NCBI GenBank assembly: GCA_039029915.1
Contig: JBCCFD010000116.1
Coordinates: 1 to 17,661, forward strand
Reading direction: 5' to 3'
Length of the DNA: 17,661 nt
Source: QQUD01 sp039029915
GTDB taxonomy: Bacteria > Chloroflexota > Anaerolineae > Promineifilales > Promineifilaceae
In this document: positions 7,340 through 14,818 of the stretch, one piece after another
Position numbering within the stretch: position 1 is the stretch's first letter
Layout of the letters: every line of letters begins with the position of its first letter
The notes under the pieces: model-generated
Database searches by the model: none
What the model saw: only the letters and a program-made list of their open reading frames with translations
Told to the model about the DNA's origin: nothing
Position numbers and translations under genes: made by a program

Positions 7340-7368
7340 ACGATACGGTGCGCCCGTTAAAATGTCAA
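7340..7368 (-). promoter_or_regulatory. Sigma-70-type promoter of the micro-gene
   Basis: On the minus strand, TTGACA (7368-7363) is followed after exactly 17 bases by TATCGT (7345-7340). The -35 is perfect and the -10 matches at four of six positions. The predicted start of transcription is about 7333. Confidence 0.7.
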
Positions 7369-7452
7369 GGTAAACGGCCGTTTTGGGTGTGAAGAAAAGT
7401 TGTATGACGCATCATTCTGAACACTATGACTTTATAGCCGGTTAAGATGGCA

Positions 7453-8154
7453 TTATTCTGTTGGATTTTCAGGAACGCCAGTAAGTTCGATACTGTTCTT
7501 AAGGTCATCAAAAATCGTTTGGAGTGTTTCAAAATCTTCCGTTGTGGCGCTATTTGTTACAGAAATAAGTTGATCTCCATTCAACAAGACCGTGATTTCA
7601 TTGGTCACTTGGCTTAATTCTATCTCATCAGGATTGACGTCTTCCGAAATAAAGGGGGGCGGGTCTTGTTCAAGCTGGATGGCTACGCCGTCATGATTGG
7701 TGGTTGATGCTTCTGAAATGGGCATAAGGGTCTCAAAATCAGACTGGAAGGCATCTATTAGGAATTCAAGAACGGCCGTTGCGTCCTCTATGTCCACATT
7801 CTCATCTAGCTGACCATTTTCAACTGACAAATTTTGGATGACGATTGATGGGCTAATAAAGGTGGCAAACTCATTGACGGTTGACGGGTCTGGAACAAGT
7901 CGTATTTGATCGTCACTTGTTTGACGCACAGCCCAATTCTCGGGATGCGAAAATGAGATGCCTAAAAGCTGATTTTCGTAGGTCACAACGGGATACGGCC
8001 GTAAATCACCCTCTGCAACAGGAGGTAAAGTTGGGCGGCTGGTATCTAAAGTGGGTACCAAGGTTGGTAAGACGCGATCATCACTTGGGGAAGCGCAACC
8101 TACGATTGAAAACATAATAAAAATGCAAAATAATAATTTCTTTTGAAATGTCAT
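7453..8154 (-). CDS. Lipoprotein with PsbP/DUF1795-like domain
   Basis: The ATG at 8154 is chosen over the ATG at 8169 because AAGGAT (8166-8161) lies 6 bases before it and the upstream one has no Shine-Dalgarno. That gives 233 residues. The signal peptide ends in the lipobox SIVGC at about residues 16-20, so the protein should be lipid-anchored outside the membrane. A short Ser/Pro/Thr linker follows. The mature domain begins with GISFSHPENWAV, the entry motif of PsbP-like and DcrB-like folds, with alternating strands and helices to the end. Substrate and role are unknown. It is adjacent to no clear partner: the micro-gene promoter lies downstream and a MITE-like element upstream. Confidence 0.8.
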   Translation of the reverse strand: MTFQKKLLFCIFIMFSIVGCASPSDDRVLPTLVPTLDTSRPTLPPVAEGDLRPYPVVTYENQLLGISFSHPENWAVRQTSDDQIRLVPDPSTVNEFATFISPSIVIQNLSVENGQLDENVDIEDATAVLEFLIDAFQSDFETLMPISEASTTNHDGVAIQLEQDPPPFISEDVNPDEIELSQVTNEITVLLNGDQLISVTNSATTEDFETLQTIFDDLKNSIELTGVPENPTE

Positions 8155-8552
8155 ACTGTAATCCTTCATAAGTAATTTTCAACAAATATCTTAAATATAA
8201 AAGTGGGCAATGAAAATTACTTTCAGGAGAACAAAAACTTATATGAAGCTATTTTATTTCAAGATACTTTTTGTTCTCCACATAAGTGTTCCGAAGTTTC
8301 TAAATTGAAAACCCCGTTAGATGAAATCTTCGGAACCTCGAGGAAACGAAGTTTATGGCTGCCGTTTTATTCAAAGCAGGAACTTCGTTTCACTTAAACT
8401 TTGACGATACGAGCTAGATGTGAAGGATTGTAAAAGAATAATCTTGCAATTTCTATCCCACTTTTGGCAGGATGGAGTAGGCGGTAGTAATTGAGTAATG
8501 ACGTGAATCGTATATCGTTAATCCCCAATCTCTAGTCCTTAATCGCCTAACT
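8155..8552. other. Intergenic region with hairpin, MITE-like copy and heptamer array
   Basis: About 400 bp between the ABC transporter stop and the lipoprotein start. It contains a hairpin with 11-bp perfect arms (gagaacaaaaa at 8227-8237, tttttgttctc at 8268-8278), the MITE-like copy at 8283-8396 and the 7-bp-period array at 8485-8555. No gene is supported. A plus-strand 64-codon ORF at 8203-8397 spans the repeat and is not believed. Confidence 0.55.
8283..8396 (-). mobile_element. MITE-like element, copy B (110-bp core 8285-8394)
   Basis: Same core length and TA flanks as copy A. Its ends are inverted repeats of the form AGTGNNNCGAAGTT: AGTGTTCCGAAGTT on the plus strand at 8285 and AGTGAAACGAAGTT on the minus strand at 8394. 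Related motifs recur internally at about 8326-8338 and 8341-8354. The element therefore carries four motif copies arranged as two stem-loops, one with the perfect arms gaaacgaagtt/aacttcgtttc and one with gttccgaag/cttcggaac. It has no ORF of its own and is non-autonomous. Confidence 0.78.
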
Positions 8553-8555
8553 CTA
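8485..8555. repeat. Degenerate 7-bp tandem array at the ABC transporter 3' end
   Basis: Read on the plus strand in steps of seven: TAGTAAT, TGAGTAA, then the clearest run from 8519 (TAATCCC, CAATCTC, TAGTCCT, TAATCGC, CTAACTC). The array runs into the transporter stop codon (TAG at 8555-8553 on the minus strand). It resembles the short tandemly repeated repetitive sequences described in cyanobacteria. Confidence 0.55.
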
Positions 8556-10460
8556 GCTTTCCGCTTCCCCAATATCCCCTTGCCACAGGCGCTGCATTTC
8601 GTCGTTGCGTTCAAGCAAGTCTTCAAGGGTGCCGCTATCGTCAATACGGCCGTTTTTCAGCACGATGATCACATCTGCTCGTTGGAGTGCCGGACGGCGA
8701 TGCGACACTACAAGACAGGTTGGCGAGTGCCATTTAGGGTCTTGGTATTGGGCCGCTTGGGTCAGCGTGCCAGATGGCGCGGCGTGCTGAGGCTGTGGCT
8801 TTTGACTGGCAAACAGACGTTCCCAGAGTGTTTTTTCGGTGTTCACATCGAGCGCACTAGACAAGTCGTCAAAGACAAAAAGTTCCGGTTGACGGGCGAC
8901 CATGCGGGCAGCAGCAGCTCTTTGGAGCTGCCCACCGGACAGCTTGACGCCCCGAGTCCCAACGATGGTTTCCAACCCATCTTCAAGATCTAAAACATCT
9001 TTTTCTAAAACGGCCGCTTCGATAGCTTGTTGGATATTGACTTCTTCAGCAGGCATACCGAGCAAGATGTTTTCTTGAAGTGTTTCGCTAAATAAGCGTG
9101 GCACCTGTGGTGTATAGGCTGTTCGTGGTGGGATGAAGAAATCAGCCGGATTGTTGATCTGGTCGCCGTTCCAGTGCCACTGCCCTTCAGCTGGAAGCAA
9201 GCCTAAGACCGCACGGAGGAGCGTTGATTTACCAGCCCCGATCCGCCCCGTGATAACAACAAAATCACCTCGATTGATGGTGAGATTGATATCTTCAACA
9301 CCGCGCCCCGTTTTTTCGTAGATATACGTTAGGTCGCGAACCTCGAATTTTTCAAGTCGATGTTCAGCCGTTTTACGGATAAAGGGGACGTCTGGCCAGC
9401 CGCTATTGCGCCGCAAATAAATGGGGCCCGCTTGAAATAGCCTAGCAGGATTTCCCCCTTGCAGGACGTCGATCATTCGTTTGAGTGATACTGAGGCCTG
9501 TTTGTGGAGGGCTAGCAGGTTGCCAAAGTAACCTAATGAGCGAGCCACCTGAAAAAGAATGGCAACAAATAGAGCAAAGTCGCCAATGGTAAAGTTGCCG
9601 CTAAGCATTGAATCGCTGATAAGCAACAGAATAATGCCGATACTGATGTTGTTGCTGTTTTGCATGACCGTTTGCAAAAACTCAGTAAAAAGACTGTCGC
9701 GCAGAGCCACCTTGTGTCGGTCTTGGTTGATCTGGCGGAAGCGCTGATTGACGAAATCTTCTGCGCCAGCCACTTTGATCGCTTGCACAGCGCCAAACAT
9801 TTCACCTACAAAGCCGGTGACGTCCCCTTCTGCGCCTCGGGCAGCGGCGCGATAGCGGGTAATCTGTCGGCGTAACACGTTGATGAGTACCATTGAGATG
9901 ATGAGGGGAAAAAAAACAACGGCCGTTACCCGCGGTTCAATTCTGCCCATGATAAAAAGACCGACAATGACAACAATGGAATGTTGCAGTGTAAATAGGC
10001 CTTGAATAGCTAACTCACGCACGTTGCGGGCATCACCAGCGAAGCGGCTAATCATTTCACCCGGGGCTGATAACAAAGATTGGGCACCCGGCAGCTCTAA
10101 AATGCGGGACATCATGTTTTTTCGCATGAGCACGGTTAATGAGAATGAGAAGAAGAAGTCAAGAATGGCGGCGCCGTACTCAACGGCCGTTCCCACAATC
10201 CCAATCACAATGAGTGCCCAGATCAGCGAGCTAAAAGAGAAGGTGAGGGTCGATTGATTGAGCAATTTATCAAAGATTTGCCCGGTTAGCCAGCCTAAAA
10301 AGATAGGGAACAAGCCGACAAAAATAAAGGCAAATGCATCTGTAAAAAAGAGGGCCGGATTAAATCGGATCAGCAGCCAAGTTGCCCGCCAAGTTGAGAT
10401 TGGAGGGGGTTCAAAATCTGCTTGAGAAATTCGGCCTCGGCCTTCGCCATCTGCAGTCAT
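8553..10460 (-). CDS. ABC exporter half-transporter with degenerate Walker B (subunit 2)
   Basis: 635 residues, a membrane domain fused to an ATPase domain. The membrane part (about 25-320) has six hydrophobic segments. In the ATPase domain, Walker A is at 405-413 (GRIGAGKST), the signature LSGGQ is intact at 507-511, and the H-loop is SHR with His587. Walker B reads LFVFDDLSSALD, so the catalytic Glu is Asp532. Residues about 551-580 are an extra loop between the D-loop and H-loop. Asp in place of Glu marks the non-hydrolysing side of heterodimeric exporters such as TM287/288. It lies 56 bp downstream of the partner gene. The start has AAGGA 6 bases upstream, inside a small hairpin (10464-10478). 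Substrate unknown; lipid or drug export is the family norm. Confidence 0.93.
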   Translation of the reverse strand: MTADGEGRGRISQADFEPPPISTWRATWLLIRFNPALFFTDAFAFIFVGLFPIFLGWLTGQIFDKLLNQSTLTFSFSSLIWALIVIGIVGTAVEYGAAILDFFFSFSLTVLMRKNMMSRILELPGAQSLLSAPGEMISRFAGDARNVRELAIQGLFTLQHSIVVIVGLFIMGRIEPRVTAVVFFPLIISMVLINVLRRQITRYRAAARGAEGDVTGFVGEMFGAVQAIKVAGAEDFVNQRFRQINQDRHKVALRDSLFTEFLQTVMQNSNNISIGIILLLISDSMLSGNFTIGDFALFVAILFQVARSLGYFGNLLALHKQASVSLKRMIDVLQGGNPARLFQAGPIYLRRNSGWPDVPFIRKTAEHRLEKFEVRDLTYIYEKTGRGVEDINLTINRGDFVVITGRIGAGKSTLLRAVLGLLPAEGQWHWNGDQINNPADFFIPPRTAYTPQVPRLFSETLQENILLGMPAEEVNIQQAIEAAVLEKDVLDLEDGLETIVGTRGVKLSGGQLQRAAAARMVARQPELFVFDDLSSALDVNTEKTLWERLFASQKPQPQHAAPSGTLTQAAQYQDPKWHSPTCLVVSHRRPALQRADVIIVLKNGRIDDSGTLEDLLERNDEMQRLWQGDIGEAES

Positions 10461-10463
10461 CTG

Positions 10464-10478
10464 AATTCCTTCGGAATT
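10464..10478 (-). promoter_or_regulatory. Hairpin enclosing the Shine-Dalgarno of the second ABC subunit
   Basis: AATTCC (10464-10469) pairs with GGAATT (10473-10478) around a 3-base loop. On the mRNA the AAGGA (10471-10467) lies in the loop and one arm, so ribosome access may depend on translation or unfolding from the upstream cistron. The stem is only 6 bp. Confidence 0.3.
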
Positions 10479-10498
10479 GCGTCAGGTGTCACGTTACC

Positions 10499-10512
10499 TG
10501 ATACTTGATACT
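10499..10512. repeat. Two exact heptamers after the first ABC subunit stop
   Basis: TGATACT occurs twice head to tail (AGTATCA on the coding strand), 5 bases after the stop codon of the first ABC subunit. It belongs to the same style of 7-bp arrays found at other gene ends here. Confidence 0.4.
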
Positions 10513-10516
10513 TCTT

Positions 10517-12298
10517 TTAAACTAATACCTCTTCCAGCCCCGTCTTCAATAGCTGTGAAAAATGCGAGTCTGGATTGGCAATAAGGACTTCTCGGTGATC
10601 GTGCTCTTTCACACGGCCGTTTTCTAAAATCATAATTTGGTCGGCGCGCTGCACCGTTTTGAGTCGATGGGCCACAATAATGGCGGTTCGGTTTTGGAGC
10701 AGCTTGTCGACAGCCCGTTCAATCAAAAATTCAGTGGCGGGGTCTAAGCGAGATGAAGCTTCGTCCAAGATAATCAAGCCTGGGTCGTCTAAAAAGACGC
10801 GCGTAAACGCCAAAAGCTGCGCCTCACCAGCGGATAATCCTCGCCCACCCGTTTCAATAACGGTTTCTAAGCCATCCGCTAAACTGGTAAACCAATCCAT
10901 CAGCTCGAGGTCACGCATGGCGCTTAGGATTTGGTCATCACTGATGCTGGGGTCGAAAAAGGTCAGATTGTCACGAATGGTGGCATTGAATAGCTGGACT
11001 TCTTGTGTGACCATACCCACTTTACGGCGTAGCTCTTGGAGTGAAAAGGCGGCGATATGGCGATTGCCCAGCCGAATACGGCCGTTTTGCGGTTCGTACA
11101 GCCTAAAAATCAACCGCGTTGTCGTTGTTTTACCAGAGCCAGTCCGTCCCAGAAGCCCCATCACCTCGCCCGGTTTCAAGTCAAAACTGACATCTTGCAA
11201 CACAGGGGTATCCGCCACATACTCAAAGTCAACATTTGAAAATTCAACAGAGAGTGGTCCTGAGCGGGGCTGAATGACAGAAGAGGTGTTGTCTTTAACG
11301 GCCGTTTCGGTGAACATCATGTCGCGAATGCGGCTGGCGCCTGCTACTGCCCGCTGTAAATCTTGAAGCTGCTGAGTCAGCAGGCGCAGTGGTTCTTGCA
11401 TCAGGGCCGAATAGTTCACCACTAAATAGACGGTGCCGATGGTAATGATGTCCCGAGTGAAAAGCCATCCCCCTAATCCTAAGCCAAGCGCCGTGCCCAG
11501 TCGGAAAAAGCCTTGGGTTGTAGACCAAGTGAGCATCCCCAGCGCAAATGCTTTTTGCTCTACTTCGTACTGGCGTCTTAAGGTTTGGTAGAGGCCAAGC
11601 ATCGTGTAGGCGACACCTCCGTTTGCGCGAATATCTTCCGTTCCAGCGAGGCGTTCCTCAATAAATGCAAACAGGCGGGCACCCATCGCAAAAAACTCTT
11701 TCCAATAGGGCACAGCCAGTTTGATTACATAATTTAAGACTAAACCAGTAATGACCACAAAAAATAAAAATCCCGCCCCAATCCGATAATCTTCGCGGAA
11801 AAGCACGAACAAAACGCCAATAATTAGCAAGCCGTTCCCAAAAATTTGAATAATAAACTGGGAGAAGAAGTTAGACAGCATGTTGACGTCTTCATCAACG
11901 CGGGAAATCATTTCACCAGCGGTGCGGGCATTGTGAAAGCCCATATCAAGCGACATCGTATGCTGGGCCAGATCAGCGCGAAGTTCGTTGGTGGTACGCC
12001 AGCGGACATCTTGGGTAATGTAGGCGGCAGCGGCGGTAAATAGCTGGTTTGAGATGGCCACGATCATGAAAAACAGGGCCGTTCTTGTCAAGCTTGTGAA
12101 GCCACCAAGGCGCGTCTGTTCAATTTCACCCGTCGCTAAATCTAAAAAATCTCGCAAAAATTGGGGAGCTAGCAGCTGCAGTCCAATGCCGGTGAATAAC
12201 AAAATTGTTAGCAGAATGACGCGAGGCCATTCGGGACGAAGATACCGCCCCAGCAATAAAAATGTGTCACGGAAAGAGATGTTTTCTTGACTGGTCAT
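10517..12298 (-). CDS. ABC exporter half-transporter with canonical Walker motifs (subunit 1)
   Basis: 593 residues. Six hydrophobic segments lie between about 25 and 300. ATPase motifs: Walker A GRTGSGKT at 384-391, Q-loop Gln432, signature LSAGE at 488-492 instead of LSGGQ, Walker B LIILDE with Glu513 intact, and the H-loop AHR with His544. In a heterodimer its Walker A/B would face the intact LSGGQ of subunit 2, making the active site. Its own LSAGE would face the Asp-type site of subunit 2, making the degenerate one. It is the promoter-proximal gene of the pair. A promoter (12310-12338) ends only a few bases before the ATG and no Shine-Dalgarno is seen, so translation is probably leaderless or short-leader. 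A start elsewhere is unlikely because residues after MTSQ lead directly into the membrane domain. Confidence 0.93.
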   Translation of the reverse strand: MTSQENISFRDTFLLLGRYLRPEWPRVILLTILLFTGIGLQLLAPQFLRDFLDLATGEIEQTRLGGFTSLTRTALFFMIVAISNQLFTAAAAYITQDVRWRTTNELRADLAQHTMSLDMGFHNARTAGEMISRVDEDVNMLSNFFSQFIIQIFGNGLLIIGVLFVLFREDYRIGAGFLFFVVITGLVLNYVIKLAVPYWKEFFAMGARLFAFIEERLAGTEDIRANGGVAYTMLGLYQTLRRQYEVEQKAFALGMLTWSTTQGFFRLGTALGLGLGGWLFTRDIITIGTVYLVVNYSALMQEPLRLLTQQLQDLQRAVAGASRIRDMMFTETAVKDNTSSVIQPRSGPLSVEFSNVDFEYVADTPVLQDVSFDLKPGEVMGLLGRTGSGKTTTTRLIFRLYEPQNGRIRLGNRHIAAFSLQELRRKVGMVTQEVQLFNATIRDNLTFFDPSISDDQILSAMRDLELMDWFTSLADGLETVIETGGRGLSAGEAQLLAFTRVFLDDPGLIILDEASSRLDPATEFLIERAVDKLLQNRTAIIVAHRLKTVQRADQIMILENGRVKEHDHREVLIANPDSHFSQLLKTGLEEVLV

Positions 12299-12301
12299 AG
12301 C

Positions 12302-12338
12302 GTTAGATGATTGTCTAACAGGGGGTGGGTTTTGTCAA
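12302..12338 (-). promoter_or_regulatory. Promoter of the ABC exporter operon with overlapping inverted repeat
   Basis: On the minus strand, TTGACA (12338-12333) is followed after 17 bases by GACAAT (12315-12310). The inverted repeat GTTAGA/TCTAAC (12302-12307 and 12314-12319) covers the -10 and the predicted start point near 12303, a natural operator position. The ATG is at 12298, leaving about 5 leader bases. Confidence 0.6.
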
Positions 12339-12451
12339 ATGAGGGGGGGATTGGGTTATTGGTGTATAAGTATATTTGTCTGCTGAGCTATTGGCTTGTT
12401 CCAAACTGATATTGCATTGAGTTACATATCACTTTAGTTTGCTCAGCTTCC

Positions 12452-12480
12452 TAATCCCCAGTCCCCAATCCCTAATTCCC
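12452..12480. repeat. 7-bp tandem array covering the pseudokinase-like gene stop
   Basis: TAATCCC, CAGTCCC, CAATCCC and TAATTCC run head to tail with period 7. The last unit contains the stop codon of the minus-strand gene (TAG at 12474-12472) and encodes its final Gly-Asn. Confidence 0.65.
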
Positions 12481-13476
12481 AAATCGCTGAAAGTCCGGCT
12501 CATTTTTTTCAAGGGGGAGCAACTTTTGGAGTGATTGATGTGCTAAGATTTGCTTATTGTTTGTGGTGCTGGGATGAAAGAGGCGTTGGCACTGGTTGAT
12601 GATGTGGTCCATTCGGTGAATGCGGAAATATTGCTCTAGGCGGTGAGGCGTTACCTGGAAGCCGGGCATTCTGCGGCGACTGTATGCGCTAAAGAACTGG
12701 TCGGATTGATGAACAAACCAAAATAGGTCTTTTTCAGGAGAAGCCGCTTGTAGGTTGCTCCAGTTGATGATGCGTAGCCCTTTTTGGGGTGATTTGAGAA
12801 GATAACGGCCGTTTAGATTTCCATGCACCAAGACCGACGATGAGAAGTGAGAAGGTTTTTGCTTAACTAACTGCTCGATTATCTCAATTTCTTGCTTGAT
12901 GCTGGCCTTATTTTCTTGTAGCTGGTTAACAATTTCCAATTGTAATGGGGATTGGTTCTCCGAATTTAGCGTGAGATAGCTCAAAATTGTTTGTAACTCA
13001 TCTTGAAAATCAACTTTTTGCGGAACATGCTTGGGATCGGCGGGCAGGAACGATGTCGTGTAGAGAGAGTCGTGTAGATGGGCAAGTGTAGAGGCAACGG
13101 CCGTTTCGTACTCTTCAGGAATTGGATACTCATTCGTCAAAGGTGTTCCATTGACGAAAGGGGTGAGGGTAAGTTGGTGGGGTGGGAATGATTGTAGAAA
13201 ACGGCCGTTTTCCCCCCGTAGCGGCGACACTATATCATTAAATTTCCGAGCTGTCCGGAGATGATGCAGTAAAATAAACGCCTCTTCTAGCTGCTGTCCG
13301 TCTTGGTGCGCCACTCGTTTTAAAATGAAATGACGTCCCTCATCCGTGCTGACTTTGAAGCTTTGGCTGTTACCACCTTCATCAATGAGGTCAAACTGGT
13401 TGGGATTGACCTTAAACTGCTCAACCAAGAGAGATGAACAGTCTGAAATTGGGGGAACGGGAGGCTGAGCATTCAT
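12472..13476 (-). CDS. APH/choline-kinase-fold protein with degenerate catalytic residues (pseudokinase-like)
   Basis: 334 residues from ATG 13476; a TTG three codons earlier is an alternative start, and neither has a Shine-Dalgarno. The fold is that of the aminoglycoside phosphotransferase family. An N-lobe Lys (FILKR, about residue 53) follows a glycine-poor loop. A VNGTPL hinge is at about 108, and a helical C-lobe carries the catalytic loop. The family motif HGDxxxxN appears here as HGNLNGRY (about 218-225): catalytic Asp to Asn and Mg-binding Asn to Tyr. The downstream IDW/DFG-type Asp is also Asn (IINWSN, about 236-241). Three altered residues point to loss of phosphotransfer, which is inference. 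An ACGGCCGT palindrome (12805-12812) encodes part of the altered loop (NGR). The gene is upstream of the ABC exporter and divergent from the esterase cluster. Confidence 0.8.
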   Translation of the reverse strand: MNAQPPVPPISDCSSLLVEQFKVNPNQFDLIDEGGNSQSFKVSTDEGRHFILKRVAHQDGQQLEEAFILLHHLRTARKFNDIVSPLRGENGRFLQSFPPHQLTLTPFVNGTPLTNEYPIPEEYETAVASTLAHLHDSLYTTSFLPADPKHVPQKVDFQDELQTILSYLTLNSENQSPLQLEIVNQLQENKASIKQEIEIIEQLVKQKPSHFSSSVLVHGNLNGRYLLKSPQKGLRIINWSNLQAASPEKDLFWFVHQSDQFFSAYSRRRMPGFQVTPHRLEQYFRIHRMDHIINQCQRLFHPSTTNNKQILAHQSLQKLLPLEKNEPDFQRFGN

Positions 13477-13478
13477 AG

Positions 13479-13507
13479 TTGACAATCATATCAGGGGGTG
13501 TTACGTT
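13479..13507 (+). promoter_or_regulatory. Possible overlapping divergent promoters between the pseudokinase-like and esterase genes
   Basis: Plus strand: TTGACA (13479-13484), 17 bases, then TACGTT (13502-13507), which could serve the esterase cluster with a ~165-base leader. Minus strand: TGATATGAT, an extended -10 whose hexamer is at 13490-13485, would start transcription within a few bases of ATG 13476. The two overlap, so they might be mutually exclusive. Both are imperfect. Confidence 0.3.
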
Positions 13508-13627
13508 TCGCTATTGTCGCCTGTTTAAAATGGGCAATTCTGTTAGAGTTAAAATCGATGCTCTTTGCTTGACGGAACAGTAATGAGTAACAAAAAGCGC
13601 TCTGAAAATAAAACTTTCTTTTAATTT

Positions 13628-13651
13628 CTTTGTGTTTTCGAGCCTTTGTGT
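13628..13651. repeat. CTTTGTGT direct repeat in the esterase leader
   Basis: CTTTGTGT at 13628-13635 and 13644-13651 lie 16 bases apart with TTTCGAGC between, a period-8 pattern like the other short tandem arrays of the window. It ends about 20 bases before the esterase start. Confidence 0.4.
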
Positions 13652-13672
13652 TGAATTATTTTTGAGATTTAG

Positions 13673-14818
13673 ATGGATTTAGTTGAAGGTCAGTTTTATT
13701 TGCAGTGTGATGACCCTGCTCCCGTGCTTGAAGTAAAAAAGCAGGGGGCAGACATTGAGGAACGGCCGTTTCACAAAACTGATCAAGCGCATCGATGGCT
13801 GCTTCGCCCCATGCTGCCCACAGACGGAGCGTGGGACTTTAGAATTCGACTGAGCGATGGCAAATATCTGGCGCCAGAAAATCACGATCACTTCCGCACG
13901 CTGCTGACCCAGCTTTGGTTTCAGGACAACCAAATTTTTGGCTACAAACCTGCAGAGGAAGTCGAAACGTCTCAGGTGCGGCGCATTGACGGCTTTAACG
14001 GCAGCTTGCCCTCACGCTCACTTTATGTCTACTTGCCCCGAGGGTACGACGCCCATCCTGATAAAGGCTATCCTGTTATTTACATGCACGACGGGCAAAA
14101 TGTGTTTGAAACGTTTGTGGATGACAGCTATGCAGGTTCTTGGCAGGCGGATTTGGTGGCCGATCGGCTTATTCGTCAGGGCCAGCTACCGGAGTGCATT
14201 ATTGTGGGCGTTAGCCACGGAAATGAAGCACGCATTCAGGAATATTTACCACCCTACAGCCGTCACCCAATGCCCAAAAGAGAGGGCAAGGGGACGCAAT
14301 GGGTGCAGGGCATGGCGGATCAAACGGCCGTTTATTACATGGAAGATGTTGCTCTATATATTCACGAGAGCTTTCGCGTGAAAAACGGCCGTGAGTTCAT
14401 TGCTACCTGTGGCTCTTCAATGGGGGGCTTATTTTCACTGTACTTGGCATGGGAGCATAGCAATTTTGCTAGAAATCACGCCGCCATGTCACCCTCAATC
14501 TGGACCACCAAGCAAAGAAGCGGCAAATTTGACATTCTTGAACGGCTCAAACAATCGAACTCACCCGATATCCGCCTGTGGCTCGATAGCGGGCAATTTG
14601 CTTCTAATGGTCAAGGCGAAGATGGACAGGTAGAAACAGTTGTCGCCAGTGAGATATTGTTAGACAATGGGTTTGTCGACGGAGAGAATCTTCAACACTA
14701 CTTTGACCGAGGAGCAGACCATAGCGAACGAGCTTGGGCGGGTCGGCTGCACAAAGTGTTCAAATACCTATTTCCAATGAGGCAGTTCTATGCAACGGCG
14801 TTACGAGAAAATTTATAG
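13673..14818 (+). CDS. Putative esterase, Fes/esterase D-like alpha/beta hydrolase with N-terminal beta domain
   Basis: 381 residues, cytoplasmic (no signal peptide). Residues about 1-100 are beta-rich and may act as the substrate- or carbohydrate-binding module common before such esterases. The alpha/beta hydrolase domain begins about 105 with LYVYLPRGYD and YPVIYMHDGQNVF. The nucleophile elbow is GSSMGG with Ser249. Likely triad partners are Asp305 (LWLDSG) and His350 (GADHSE). The family (enterochelin esterase-like, PF00756) hydrolyses esters or thioesters; the substrate cannot be read from sequence. No Shine-Dalgarno is seen before the ATG. It overlaps the next hydrolase gene by 29 bases and is first of a three-gene plus-strand cluster. 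The ACGGCCGT palindrome is used three times in different frames (RPF, TAV, NGR). Confidence 0.9.
   Translation: MDLVEGQFYLQCDDPAPVLEVKKQGADIEERPFHKTDQAHRWLLRPMLPTDGAWDFRIRLSDGKYLAPENHDHFRTLLTQLWFQDNQIFGYKPAEEVETSQVRRIDGFNGSLPSRSLYVYLPRGYDAHPDKGYPVIYMHDGQNVFETFVDDSYAGSWQADLVADRLIRQGQLPECIIVGVSHGNEARIQEYLPPYSRHPMPKREGKGTQWVQGMADQTAVYYMEDVALYIHESFRVKNGREFIATCGSSMGGLFSLYLAWEHSNFARNHAAMSPSIWTTKQRSGKFDILERLKQSNSPDIRLWLDSGQFASNGQGEDGQVETVVASEILLDNGFVDGENLQHYFDRGADHSERAWAGRLHKVFKYLFPMRQFYATALRENL

Larger units (their letters stand above)
7043..7452. other. Intergenic region with an embedded micro-gene, promoter and terminator
   Basis: 410 bp between proS and the upstream lipoprotein gene, all minus-strand transcription. 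It holds a promoter (7340-7368), a 34-codon ORF (7229-7333) and a strong terminator (7163-7199). The part nearest proS (7043-7162) is AT-rich and shows no confident promoter, although proS must be transcribed from here if the terminator is efficient. One ACGGCCGT palindrome (7374-7381), the only intergenic one in the window, lies just upstream of the -35. Confidence 0.6.

Noticed and set aside
7043..7340. T-box leader controlling proS
   Set aside because: A terminator upstream of an aminoacyl-tRNA synthetase suggested it, but no T-box consensus sequence or competing antiterminator was found, and the terminator is preceded by a clean ORF at its own promoter.
8203..8397. Plus-strand 64-codon ORF
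   Set aside because: It runs through the MITE-like repeat and a neighbouring hairpin, has no Shine-Dalgarno, and its composition follows the repeat.
10659..11273. Plus-strand 204-codon ORF
   Set aside because: It is antisense to the conserved ATPase domain of ABC subunit 1 and has no protein-like motifs; an open shadow frame.
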